64,000 nucleotides of DNA from Aplectana chamaeleonis (Eukaryota; Nematoda; Chromadorea; Rhabditida; Cosmocercidae). Shown here in pieces: positions 19,736 through 31,090 of the stretch (position 1 is the first letter of the stretch; the number at the start of each line of letters is the position of its first letter). The notes under the pieces are model-generated. The model saw only the letters and a program-made list of their open reading frames with translations. It had not been told where the DNA came from and ran no database searches. Made by a program: the position numbers and the translations under genes. The stretch spans positions 1 through 64,000 of the forward strand of contig JAPDOI010000697.1 in the NCBI GenBank assembly GCA_029168955.1. The letters are read 5' to 3'.

Positions 19736-22700
19736 AGGCTTGTTTATGTTCTTCTTGGAGCATACGTAATGATGTCAGTCCAGCACGGTATGCCCATACG
19801 TCAGTCGTGCCAGAATGACTCTCGTTCATATTTAGGTGATGCCATGCAATGACTTGTTTCTATTCAATACTGTTCTAAGGCGATGAAAACTTTCCGAAAG
19901 TTCATAACCCTAATATAGATCTAGTGTATTTTATGCGCGATTCGTTGCAAATAAGTAGCATTATGTTCAATCTGAACTAAAAACAACATGCAGGTACATA
20001 AACATGCACTCTTAACGCGATGTTCGATGCAGCACGGAATTCTACCGATAACAAACATCCCAATATAGATCTGCTGTATCAATATTTGGGTTAATCCACA
20101 ACGTTCACTTCTCACATGCAGTTTCACGACAGAAATTCTGTCGACAGATTTTTACTTGCAGATCTGTTAAAGAGATTGGGCTCAGGCTTGTAGAAGCGTG
20201 AGCGCAAAAAAGACGGAGATTAATATTGTGCCAATGATCGTTTTCAAGTTTGTAGTGGAGCAGTTGCTCGCCCAAAGAAAAAAAGAAATCGCCGCTTCTG
20301 GTTACACCTGCTGGAGCAGAAATCAGTTAGCTTGGTTCCTCGGAGTATGTGCCTAAACTGTCTGAATGAGACTGGCCGACCATGCAGGCGTGGCGGCTGC
20401 GTCACACGCGCCGCTTTCGTACGAAATATGCTCAAACGGCTGCAACTCTCTCGGCGTTCGGCTGCATAACTGATTGTTTGCCCGACGCTGACAGCCTCGC
20501 CGGCCCGAAGCGCTCTAGTCAATGGTCTGCGGGGAAGGCTCGCTGTCGTTTCTGCATGCTCGTCCGAGACGGCGCGCACGCGACAGCCCGCCTTGCTCCT
20601 ACAACTGGCTGAGTCTCATTCGGATACACACTTTACATATGACCGCCTCAAAATGTCTAGGTCAATGAGCTGCTCGCGAGCGGGCTTCCGCGGGATGTCT
20701 CCGGATGTTCACGGCAGTTGATGTGGAGCAGCTTGTGAGCCGAAAAATACTTGGCACCCACGTCAAAAATTTCACCTATCTGGAGGTTCCAACTCTCTGA
20801 GGAAAAACAGGAAACTTTCTCTGACGCACTTTCATACACTTCCAAAAATTTCTGACAAAAACTGGTGTTCATTCCAGATGGTAGAATCGGAGCGCGGCGG
20901 TCTTGTGAACCCTTGATTATGAGATACAATACCGTTGATGCCTCCGCGCCGCATTGGACGAAGTGGAGGTTTAGAGGAACGACATTGTATGGTTCCAAGT
21001 AACCGTCGTGTGCCGATCGGACGAAAAAATCTAAAACAAGGATAAAAACGAAAAGGAGCGAAACATTGTTGATCCAGGCAGGAAGAATATGCTACCTTTA
21101 TTCGGAGCGAAATTGCGGTCCGAACATTGCGAGCAACCGCACCTGCACCACGCCGGCAGAAGATTATCCACTACGATGGTTGTAGCTAATTACCTCCGTG
21201 CTGCATGTTGTAACAGCACTCGTCCGCAATTGCGGAGTGAATTTTCGTTCCGATAAGGACAGTATTGTGGTTCGGAGTGCGTCGGTGATTCTGCCAGCTC
21301 ATTAACATATAAAGGTCACGTAATAATTTTAGTCTGATGAATGGGAAGGCTGGCGACGGTAGATCCCTTTCGGGCGCTATCAAACCCCATTGGCCTGAAA
21401 CGCCGCCGCTAACACCGCGCGGCCAGCCGCCTGGTCCATGCGTCAGACTAAACTACGAACATGGAGACCACAGGTGATCTTTCACAACAAGTACAGTCTA
21501 CGATGCAAGTAACGGAAGAAGGCAGTTGTGTGATTGACGTATTTTTCACTAAGCATACCGTAGGTTGCGCCGATGAATCGAAAGGGAAAGAGTTGTATTT
21601 TGTTCCTGAATTTTGAAGAAAAAACCGCGAAAACTTTGAGAAGCGGAAAGTTTCCTCTTATCAAACATTATCAATACACCTAAAGTCTTTATCATAGATG
21701 TGCGAGCATAACAAGAAAAAATTGGGAATTATAAAAAAGGAAAATCACAGAGGAATAAATTATTTTTTCTTGTTATTCGTGCGTGTATCCATTGTAACGA
21801 CTTTGGGTATACTGATAATGTTTGCGTGGGAGTGGAAACTTCACCGTTTTTCAACATTCTCGATGTTTTTTCAACAAAAAATCAGGAGGAAATCACAACT
21901 TTGCCGTCTGATCCTGGCCCAACCTTCAGTGTGCTCTAGTGGAAATCGCGCAACCGCGGAATCGCTTTTTTCCATTAACCGTAGACTGTAACAATTCTCC
22001 GGAAATTCCGACCCGCAATCTCGCGAACTACGGGGCGACACGATGACAGTCGCTGCTGGGAGAAAGGTGAATCCTGGCCTGTGTCCAGTGGTCCCAGCAC
22101 GATTATCATCCTGCTGGCGTGATGCAACAGCTTGAGCCATCTTCCGCAAATGCGGACCGAAATTCGGCTCCGAGAACGACTTTGCAATATGGCTCAAAGC
22201 GATTTATTGTACAGGATCACAGTCCCGGAAGTGGATTTTCAGTCGGGACCACTTCGCGAAAACACTAGCACGATAAGCAACCGTCACTAATGTGGACACC
22301 TCCCTGCGCTGGTCTCACTTCAAAAGGAAGAGTTGGCACAGAAAAACGCTGGCGGAAAACACAAAGACAGTCGCCGCACCGCGCACTTTGTCGCCGGCGG
22401 GACCTATTCGGTAAGAAAATTTCCCCAAGTTCCAACAGCTGATCGTTTTCCTGGGAAGAAAATCTGTTAACATATTTTGGAAAATGCTATGAGCATCACG
22501 GCAATGAGAGGAAGGATGGATTAATAGGAACATTTTCGCAATGATTGCGCTGAGTAGAGAAGAAGAAAAGTACTGGCAGAATTCAATTAACTGCCCAACA
22601 GACATCCGGTCTGCAATGATCGCGTCGAGTTCCCAATCCACCCATCGCAATTCCTGATGGTAACGCTCATCGTGAGACGTTCTCCATTCCGTCGGTGCAT

Positions 22701-22998
22701 GACTACGCTAGGGGAAGTTCAGGCAGTTCAGAGATGAAGTAAGGCTCGTTTGCGAAAACGAACAGCGCAAATGGGGAAGCTGTACTCAGGGCAAACCACA
22801 TCGCTCCGGAGCCCGGGACCGGCTCTTCCCTAACTTATGACGTGAATCGGACAGTTAACGAGGGGGCCAACCGGCACCGCGGTGGTCCCTGTCCGGTGCC
22901 AGTTCGCCCCCTCTGCCGCTGTCCGCCGCTCGGGCGACAGTGCGAGCAAAGTGTTAGCCAGGACCGTCAGCTTGTTATAGTGCAACCACGGGCCCCAA
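19682..22998 (-). repeat. Palindrome 2, right arm (uninterrupted)
   Basis: Mirror of 9325-12257 plus 15805-16192. This copy lacks the 3.5-kb insertion and so shows the ancestral junction near 20090 (CAATATTTGGGTTAATCC). It contains palindromic sub-units at 20355-20640, 21080-21275 and 21990-22165. It ends at GTTATAGTGCAACCACGGGC, mirrored at 9326-9350. Confidence 0.85.
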
Positions 22999-23011
22999 AT
23001 TAGTCTCCTGA

Positions 23012-23076
23012 ACTATGGATTTTTTTAAACCTATCCCAGTACCTACCGGACACATTCACTGCTGCTAGCCTGACAA
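23012..23076 (-). repeat. 65-bp inverted copy of loop sequence
   Basis: Reverse complement of 16862-16926 (AACCTATCCCAGTAC...CACATTCACTGCTGCTAGCC). One copy sits just outside the right arm, the other inside the loop of palindrome 2. Confidence 0.75.
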
Positions 23077-24228
23077 CTTTCGACGAAGCTCCTGACACAA
23101 TTGCCGATACCGTCCAAAGTCCGTTAGTTTCACTCGCTTCCGTTCGTCAACGAGACGGAGAGAATCGTCCGGTATCCAAGGCTGCGTTCGCCGGCGAATA
23201 ACAGGGCAGAGAGGCTCTGCGCATTCAAGAGCGACTTCACAGGCTCAATAGTAAAACTGCCCAGTATCCAGCCCCGAGCTGCAGGTTCCAAGAAGTTATA
23301 AGCTTAAGAAGGTCGTTTTTTGTGCTTTTTGTACATTCCAAAAAGCGCATTAGTCTTCGAAAAATCCGGAAACGGACCTCATTAACGTGTTCAGTGCCCA
23401 AAACTACCCACCCACCTGAGCAAAATTTGGGTGAAGGCACATTTTTTCATACTTTGTCCAGAGTGACGACGTTTTGGACTTGTACGGATTTTCGGTTGGG
23501 CGTTTATTTATACCGATTACAGACAGGGCTGTGGAAGCGTTTTAGAGAAATGTTCCAGATTCGACTTAAAACTCTCCCAGAGGCTTTTTGGGGCGCTGAT
23601 CACGAATCTGTGGTTTATTAGTCGATTTTCCAAAGTTTTCGGCTAATTTCGTTCGAAGCTTCCCAACCGGGGAAAATTTCGAGGAAAAAACGCCACTTTC
23701 GAGATTTCCGGATTTTTACGATAGATATGTCTCAAAATCATTTTCTGAGGGTTATTTGGAGTGTTCAGCTCGAATCTGGAGTCCGTTTTTTGATTTTTCG
23801 CAGACTACGGTAGATTACGGTAGGTATACGGTAGTTCGGTCAAAACCTCACTAGGGAACCTCGCTAGCCATGTATGGGCTTTTGCGAGGCTGTTAATGTT
23901 TTTTTGGTCAACTCGGAAACGCTCTTTCCGAATCTGTCCTTGGATTAAGTTACGGACCTAAAGTTAACAAGTTACTATTGGTTGAAGTTACAACGTTGTA
24001 ACTCACAGATTTTTGAAATTCTCGTGTATCGAGCGAGTGCTTCGTGATTTGAACAGCAGAACAACAGTGAGAATAACAGAAATGTTACTCAAGCTTACAG
24101 AATCCGAGCGCTGCGGTCGTCCCCATAACAAAAATGGGAAGGGCTTCGCGGGCGCTCTTGTTGAGAATGCTTGCTGAAACGTGAAATTTTCAAACACTCA
24201 CAAAACCTCCTAAAATGGTCGAAACACC
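23077..24228 (+). repeat. Dispersed repeat, copy 1 (23268-23880), in otherwise unassigned sequence
   Basis: 23268-23880 shares ordered blocks with the reverse complement of 34826-35145: GAGCTGCAGGTTC, AGTTATAAGC, GAATCTGGAGTCCGTTT, the TACGGTAGATTACGGTAGG motif and CACTAGGGAACC. A related TACCATAACTTACTGTAA motif lies at 44525-44545. The class is unknown. I see no gene in 23077-24228. Confidence 0.5.
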
Positions 24229-24693
24229 TTAAAGGCAGTGTTCACGAAGAAAAAGTTTCCCCTTTTTTTGGCTAAAACGTAAGCTTTGGGTCCCTATAAG
24301 AAGTTTAAGAACGGAAGTGCGACGAAAAACGGCCGGTAAGTGGGTGAAAATCTCGTGGGCCAGCCGACCCATTGGGCCACTCCGCCCACGTCCTATAACA
24401 GCTCCCCTGAAATTGTGGTTAAATGAGCGGTGGTTTGCGATCAAAAGCCCCGTTCATCCCTTCATTCTCTCTTTACTCAGGTCGGCTCGCACACATCGGC
24501 TGCAAAAAAACGGGAGTTACAAGCCTCGGACAACTCGTCCACCATTTTCCCTAGCTCAATTTTTGAGGGACCATAACTCCGTTCCCAGAAGGTCTTGTAC
24601 AATTCCAGAAGCATCATTGGAATCAGAATGGGACCGTTTTCAAGATAGGCGGAAAAACAGAAAAACGACTTCTACCGTGAACACTGCCTTTAA
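24229..24693 (-). mobile_element. TTAA-flanked MITE (GGCAGTGTTCACG family)
   Basis: The ends read TTAA-AGGCAGTGTTCACGA and ACCGTGAACACTGCCT-TTAA. TTAA target sites are the hallmark of piggyBac-type transposition. The interior matches the reverse complement of 59498-59991 and 47434-47927 (for example CGGACAACTCGTCCACCAT). Confidence 0.75.
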
Positions 24694-25017
24694 AGGGCTA
24701 TTTTTCTTGTTAAAGAAGACACCGAAAACATTTTTAGCCCGAACTGCGGAGAAAAAATTCGTTCTCGATCCCCAAAATTGCGTTTTTCCCCCATGAAAAA
24801 AGTCGAAATTTTTTTTCTCGTATTTGAATTAGGGCAACCTCCTTTGAAAGCCGATCTGGAAAAAATTCCTTCTTCTCTATCCACACCTCGATTCAACGAA
24901 AACTGCTCGGGATAGCTGCGATGATGACCTTCACGTGGCAACAATATGCAAATTTCAATATAATGGGTATTTAATTCAACTTTGATGGTACATTCAAAAG
25001 AAGTGAACGAAACAGAT

Positions 25018-25575
25018 ATGAGATATGCCACTGATTTGGCATGAAATAAACTCGAAAGAAGCGCTAAAAACTCAGTGAAATGTTTCATCGTTGATTTGGC
25101 TGTGCACTTGTTTACTAAACAACAAAAAAATGAGTGTGACATAGAAAAACCAAATCACGCACTTCTTACTAAGCATTCATGTATTCGTGTGACAGCAGTT
25201 CTTTTATTGTTATTTGACGACCTTCGCATAAACACACTACGTGATGTTATTTCCACTTTCATTGATTGATAGTCAATCGGAAGCGAACGCGTCAAATAAT
25301 TTAGTAATGCTTGAAAATCAATATTTCTGAATGATTGAGGTTGGAGACGCAACATAATTTCGCAAGGACCTGAGACTTGTTAACCTAAACTGCAAGCGTT
25401 AGATTGATTTCAGAAGAGAAGTGCGTGATTTGGTTTTTCTATGTCACACTCATTTTTGTTGTTTAGTAAACAAGTGCACAGCCAAATCAACGATGAAACA
25501 TTTCACTGAGTTTTTAGCGCTTCTTTCGAGTTTATTTCATGCCAAATCAGTAGCATAAGACATTTCATTTCTTTT
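25018..25575 (+). mobile_element. Element with 145-bp terminal inverted repeats
   Basis: 25029-25172 and 25421-25556 are near-perfect inverted repeats (CACTGATTTGGCATGAAATA... mirrored as ...ATGCCAAATCAGTAG), with a 250-bp loop. The overall shape is a short non-autonomous DNA transposon. No clear target duplication and no coding region is seen. Confidence 0.7.
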
Positions 25576-26192
25576 AACGAGTTTCTCACAAATGTTACAT
25601 TTCCAAATCATACTAATCCGTAGCAAAGCAAAACAGTTAGATAATTTCACTTTATTTTAGCAAAGGTTTCCTTTTAAAGGCACATTACACCCTCGGATAT
25701 GACTTTTCAAATGTTCATGCAGTTGTGTAGTAGACCCTCTTGCATAACACTTGCCCACCCTTCTAGCGTCACCACAGTTCACACCCTTTTTCTTGGTTTC
25801 TAAACCCAATGACGACTAGATGAAACAGGATTATAATTTGCCACCGGCACAAAATTCTCACGGAAGTGAAGTAGTTTCTCTTACCAGAGTTTTCCATGAG
25901 TAGGCCCCAATATCGAGTTATCTATATCACCGGTGACGCTGTTTCCTAATTGCTAGTGTGTTCAGCTTCAGCTGCTCACCTCCGGAGAATGACGGTGTGT
26001 GAATGAAAACACACCGCTCTCAAATTCTTTTATACCCTACCCTTTATCAAATGGTTATCATCAATTTTGTTTACCGTGAGAATTTTGTGCCGGTCGCAAT
26101 TTATAATCGTCTCTAGATGAACGGATGAATCGCAACCGCGTTTTCGATTTTCACTCCTTTGCCGGTCCTCTCACTTGGGTCAAACACACGAC
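25576..26192 (+). repeat. Dispersed repeat copy (25924-26090) in unassigned DNA
   Basis: 25924-26090 matches 39125-39283 in the same orientation: CACCGGTGACGCTGTTTCC, GACGGTGTGTGAATGAAAACAC (a small palindrome), TCTTTTATACCCTAC and TATCATCAATTTTGTTTA. The flanks hold nothing I recognise. Confidence 0.6.
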
Positions 26193-28245
26193 CCGTAACG
26201 CTTGGCGTACTCCCAGTTGGGTCCCGCCCTCTTTCCCGGTGCTGCCGCTTTTTCAATCGAGTCCCACACACTTTCCCGGCGCTTGGCGCACTCCCAGTTG
26301 GGTCCCTCACGCTTTCCTCGGCGCTTGGCGCACCCGGAAGTTGGGTCCCGCACATTTTCTCCGGCGCTCGGCGCTTTTTAATTGGTGTCCCGCACACGTT
26401 TCCCGTCGCTTGGCGCACATAAATTTGGGTCCCGCACACGTTCCCAGGCGCTTGGCGCACTTCTAGATGGGTCCCGCACACGTTCTCCGGCGCTTGGCGC
26501 ACTTCTGTTTGGGTCCCGTGCACGTTTCCCGTCGCTTGGCGCACATAAATTGGGTCCCGCACACGTTCTCTGGCACTTGGCGCACTTCTAGATCCGTCCC
26601 GCATACACTCCCCGGCGCTCGGCGCACTTCTAGTTGGGTCCCGCACACGTTTCCCGGCGCTCAGCACAGTTCTAGTTGGGTCCCGCATACGTTCCCAGGC
26701 GCTTGGCGCACTTTTAGTTGGGTCTCGCACACGGTCCCCGGCGCTCAGGACAGCTCTAGTTGGGTTCCGCATAGCTTGGCCACGGCTTGGCGCACTTCTA
26801 CTTGGGTCCTGCACGTTCCCTCGGCGCTTGGCGCACTTCCACTTGGGTCCTGCACACGTTCCCCGGCGCTTGCCGCACTTCTACTTGGGTTCTGCACACG
26901 TTCCTAGGCGCTTGGCGCACTTATATTTGGGTCCTGCACGTTCCCGGCACTTCCGGCACGTTTCCCGGCGCTCAGCACAGTTCTGGGTCCCGCATACGTT
27001 GCCCAGCGCTTGGCGCACTTCTACTTGGGTCCTGCACACGTTCCCAGGCGCTTGGCGCACTTATATCTGGGTTCCGCACATGTTCTTGGCGCTCGGCGCA
27101 CTTCTAGTTGGGTCCCTCACACGTTTCCCGGCGCTCAGCACAGTTCTAGTTGGGTCCCGCATACGTTGCCCAGCGCTTGGCGCACTTCTACTTGGGTCCT
27201 GCACGCGTTCCCAGGCGCTTGGCGCACTTATAGCTGGGTTCCGCACATGTTCTTGGCGCTCGGCGCACTTCTAGTTGGGTCCCGCACACGTTCCCCGGCG
27301 CTTGACGCACTTCTACTTGGGTTCTGCACACGTTCCCAGGCGCCATGGCGCACTTCTGGATGGGTCTCGCACACGTTCTCCGGCGCTTGGCGCACTTCTG
27401 TTTGGGTCCCGTGCACGCTTCCCGTCGCTTGGCGCACATAAATTTGGGTCCCGCACACCTTCCCGGCGCTTGGCGCACTTCTAGATGGGTCCTGCACACG
27501 TATTCTGGCACTTGGCGCACTTCTAGATGCCTCCCGCATACACTCCCGGCGCTCAGCACAATTCTAGTTGGGTCCCGCACACGTTTACCGGCGCTCAGCA
27601 CAGTTCTAGTTGGGTCCCGCACACGTTGCCCAGCGCTTGGTGCACTTCTACTTGGGTCCTGCACACGTTCCCCGGCGCTTCGCGCACTTCTGTTTGGGTC
27701 CCGCACACGTTTCCCGTCGCTTGGCGCACTTCTACTTGGGTCCTGCACACGTTCCCCGGCGCTTGGCGCACTTCTAGATGTGTCCTGCACGCGTTCTTCG
27801 GTGCTTAACGCACTTTTAGTTGGGTCTCGCACACGTTCTCCGGCGCTCAGCACAATTCTAGTTGGGTCCCGCATACCTTGCCCAGCGCTTGGCGCACTTC
27901 TACTTGGGTCCTGCACACGTTCCCCGGCGCTTGGCGCACTTCTACTTGGGTCCTGCACACGTTCCCCGGCGCTTGGCGCACTTCTAGATGTGTCCTGCAC
28001 GCGTTCTTCGGTGCTTAACGCACTTTTAGTTGGGTCTCGCACACGTTCCCCGGCGCTCAGCACAATTCTAGTTGGGTCCCGCATACCTTGCCCAGCGCTT
28101 GGCGCACTTCTACTTGGGTCCTGCACACGTTCCCCGGCGCTTGGCGCACTTCTTCTTGGGTCCTGCACACGTTCCCCGGCGCTTGGCGCACTTCTACTTG
28201 GGTTTTGCACACGTTCCCGAAGCTTCGCGCAATTCTAGATGCGTC
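26193..28245 (+). repeat. Minisatellite C: 42-bp unit, about 48 copies
   Basis: The unit reads GGGTCCCGCACACGTTCCCC then GGCGCTTGGCGCACTTCTAG then TT. Higher-order structure is visible: a block of several units around 27780-27900 repeats almost exactly at 27970-28090, including the variant GTGCTTAACGCACTTTTAG. Because 42 is divisible by three, long frames of 14-residue repeats exist on both strands (up to about 340 codons on minus, 297 on plus). I regard these as by-products, since several frames are open at once and none has a start, splice or domain context. Confidence 0.95.
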
Positions 28246-28387
28246 CCGCAATAAGCGGTGTGCATACGGTTCCTGATGGACGAGAAGCAGACCTACCCTA
28301 ACGCTTGCAATCAATTCACTCTTATCACAATACCACTCCATTTCTCTCGATTGCCCAACCATGTTTCTTATCATTCAAAGTTTCACC

Positions 28388-28436
28388 GGACTGACACACA
28401 CACACAGACACACAGACACACACACAGACACACATT
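28388..28436 (+). repeat. CA/GACACA microsatellite
   Basis: Runs of ACACACACACACAGACACAC between 28390 and 28436. It lies right after minisatellite C and shortly beyond the 3' end of a cysteine-rich open frame. Confidence 0.9.
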
Positions 28437-28559
28437 TTAAAATTCACAATTTTTCCATATCTCGAGAACCACAAAGCGGATTTTTCTGAAACTTGGGCAG
28501 TGTTAAAAACCTTTACTGCTCTACATTTTTGTGAAAATGCCAAGTTCGGAACTATCTTC

Positions 28560-28843
28560 CAAACCGAGATTCTGTAACGAGGGGTTTGCGCAGAAGCAAT
28601 CCTTTTCCAAATCAGGTGCCCGCTTCGCGCGCACCACAATTCACTCATTGCACAGTGGATGCATGCTGATTCCTGGCAATCCTTTTTACAGCAGTGGGCA
28701 GTCTCAAGCTCGAAAAGGTAATATGCCGGACTGATGAAGGATCCGGGATGGTGGTCAACGTATCCAGCTCTGTGCCACGAGTACTTCAGAAACTTGACGA
28801 ACCGAGGAGCACGAAACATGCCGTGAACTTGCGATAGAACCAC
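28560..28843 (-). CDS. Cysteine-rich open frame, unknown function
   Basis: A minus-strand frame with well-formed, protein-like sequence: a HRAGYVDHHPGSFISPAYY segment, then ETAHCCKKDCQESACIHCAM and ELWCARSGH. The spacing CC-x3-C-x5-C-x2-C and a later C-x5-H suggests a small zinc-binding or disulphide-rich domain. The frame continues through about 28500 before running into the microsatellite, so the true 3' end is unclear; a splice is likely. Known: Cys-rich C-terminal domains occur in several cut-and-paste transposases; inference: this could be a transposon-encoded piece, which would fit the neighbourhood. No homologue is recognised from the sequence alone, and a host gene is possible. Confidence 0.4.
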
Positions 28844-28862
28844 AGAGAGACATATGATCTAC

Positions 28863-29010
28863 TTCCGCAATCACGTTCAGTCCGCAAAGTCTCATTATCA
28901 TAATCGTAGAAGCGAAGCGGTTGTTTTGAGAATGATTCTAGTTGAATTTTTGAAAAACAACCGCTTCGCTTCTACGATTGTGATAATGAGGACTGAACGC
29001 GATTGCGGAA
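28863..29010 (+). mobile_element. 148-bp hairpin MITE
   Basis: Arms of about 62 bp: TTCCGCAATCACGTTCAGTC and AATCGTAGAAGCGAAGCGGT mirrored by ACCGCTTCGCTTCTACGATT and GACTGAACGCGATTGCGGAA, with a 20-bp loop. One arm has an 8-base insertion. Confidence 0.8.
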
Positions 29011-29627
29011 CTGAACTGTATGTTAATCATGGCTCTAGAAATAAAGTATTGATAATAGAACAACCTTAAGTAGTCTGAAATAATAGAAAAAAAAATTGAA
29101 AAGTACTCAATATTTGAATGTTCTGATCATTTGTGAAGAATGCTGCAAAAATAAAGCAAATTAATCTTTGTGAAAACCCAGTCATAGAAAAGCATTGTTA
29201 TATCAATTTTTGCAAAAGTCTGCGAGCACATTTGCAGTGACGATATTCGAACTCCTGACCGCATGCCTATAACCGCAGCTCCCTACTTGCTGCTCCATCC
29301 ATTGACGGCGAGGTGGGGCGAAATAGCGGGGAAGACTTCGAGGCAATGACTTATCCCCATTAGCACAGACCTCCACTTTAGAGCTGTTTCTTGCTGGATA
29401 TGGTGTGATCAACATAAATATACCTACCAATATCGCATGAATTGGTGAAAGAACCCTCAAATTGATAGCGAAATAGCTGATTACAAGGAAATAGCTTTAA
29501 AGAGCAACAACTTGTTAACCTGCGATCCGTAGCGAAATCCAATGGCAGAATCGGAAAGAGCATGTCCTACATAATTAACCAAGAGACACTTACAGATTTT
29601 CAAAAGCCGATACATGGGTAGTATACA
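29011..29627. other. Unassigned; weak tRNA-like segment near 29235-29310 (minus)
   Basis: On minus, GCAGCAAGTAGGGAGCTGC can form a D-arm-like stem (GCAGC/GCTGC), and GGAGTTCGAATATCG about 30 nt on resembles a degenerate box B. This could be an old tRNA-derived SINE head; too weak for a tRNA call. The rest shows nothing. Confidence 0.25.
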
Positions 29628-29905
29628 TTGGATCCGAATCAAAAAAATTCGGATACTCGGATTTCGGATAACTCAAAAATCAAAGGTCGCGGATATCCGA
29701 CTCAAACGGATAGATTCAAAATAGCAAGATCGGATAATCCGAGTCAATCGGATAGGGAGGCGAAACGGATAGTCGGATCTCGGATCAATCCGAAAATTAC
29801 GTTTTTTTCGGTGATTCGGATTTTGGATCACTCGGATTGTGACCTTTTTTCGGTCGGAATCCGAGTATCCGAGTCGGATATCCGGTCGGATACAAGATGG
29901 TATAA
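29628..29905 (+). repeat. CGGAT-rich array with 42-bp spacing, copy 1
   Basis: Dense CGGAT/ATCCG motifs with a 42-bp step visible at 29809 and 29851 (CGGTGATTCGGATTTTGGAT, then CGGTCGGAATCC). The left end TACATTGGATCCGAATC is the reverse complement of the right end of the array at 34545-34815 (CGGATCCAATGTATA), so both belong to one element family in opposite orientation. Confidence 0.65.
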
Positions 29906-30221
29906 TTCAAAAAATTTATCGAAAATTGATAGTCTGGTGAAAATCCTCAAAAAAAGAGATTTTTATACCTTTTTGTGATAAACGAACTCATTGATAATCA
30001 TCTTTATCGCGAAATCTTTGCAAACCAAACAGATGTGATCACCTTTCACAATCTCTTCAAAGTGAGAGTAATGTTAAAGCATTAGTCTAAAAGAGTATCA
30101 ATCCTTCACATCGAGTTCGTAAATACCCGTGAGTTACTGTCTAATCCACTTAAAAAAGGATTGCCCGTTCGATCAATACACATGGTTTTTGGTAGGCAAT
30201 CGAACCCTCAATGCGCCATAA

Positions 30222-30540
30222 GGGGTAACGTATATTTTTGCGACACACTGTCGCGTCGCTCTGCACAGCGAGAGCAACCGCCGGTCGCGGAGCTTTTACC
30301 CTTTTAACCTGTCGCTATAGCAGTGTGTTTCGAGCTTCGACCGCGACAGGGACAGTGGCAGCGACAGGCTTCAGCCCATTCGCAGTATGTCGGCCCTCCG
30401 CGTCACGTCGCTGCGACAGACGCGCGACAATCGTGCCTACGACGACCGATGCCGTTGTTACGATGCAGGTCCCGCAGTGCTAGATTGCATACATGTCGGT
30501 CTTGACAGCAGCAAAGTATACCATACCCCTAAGAGCCTTT
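30222..30540 (+). repeat. GTCGC-rich dispersed repeat, copy 1
   Basis: Matches 60040-60330 in the same direction: TTGCGACAC...GTCGCGTCGCTCTGCACAGC, GGGACAGTGGCAGCGACAGGC, CAGTATGTCGGCCCTCCGCG and a final GTATACC. The ends (TATATTTTTGCGACA and TGACAGCAGCAAAGTATA) are weakly inverted. The very GC-rich interior contrasts with the flanks. Confidence 0.65.
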
Positions 30541-30896
30541 CAGAGTGGCGTCGCAGCAAAACTCGCTGTCGCGGTGACGGTGTGAGTGATGTGGGGTGAG
30601 GGGTGCTACGCAGCGCAAACTGTGCCGTGCGAGGGAGGCGACCGCGCTTTCATAGTGCGCGAGCTAGCAGCGACGGCAGCAACGTCGCGCGGTGGAAATG
30701 ATTTGGACCATTTTTGTCTCTGCCGTCCCGCCGTAGTTTTTTTCTATTTGTTGATGTTACTTTGTTACTACCTGTCCATAAACTCTCTATAAAAATAATT
30801 ATTAACCCTATTTCACTGCTTTCTCCAATCGAACAAACGGCGGCGAAGAGGTAAGAGACGCAGAGACAGAAGTATGATTCGGGGACCAGTCATGGT

Positions 30897-31090
30897 CACT
30901 ATAGTTGTGCTTTTTGACTAAACGGACCGAATGAATGAATGAATGAATATATTCGACCTAAAATTTTTCGAATAAACGAATGAATGAATATATTCTACTT
31001 CAAATTTTTCGAATGAACGAATGAATGAATTTATTCGATTCTCTATTTCGAATGAATGAATATCGATAATCGAATAACTTCGAATGAAAG
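30897..31090 (+). repeat. TTCGAAT array, 41-bp period (copy 1)
   Basis: AAATTTTTCGAATAAACGAA at 30961 repeats as AAATTTTTCGAATGAACGAA at 31002 and again at about 31043. The left end CTATAGTTGTGC is shared with the arrays at 33830-34112 (mirrored, GCACAACTATAAT) and 63180-63400. Confidence 0.75.

Noticed and set aside
26193..28245. CRISPR array or repeat-protein gene
   Set aside because: Units are contiguous with no unique spacers, so it is not CRISPR. Several frames on both strands are open at once because the unit is 42 bp, so no single frame is favoured as protein.
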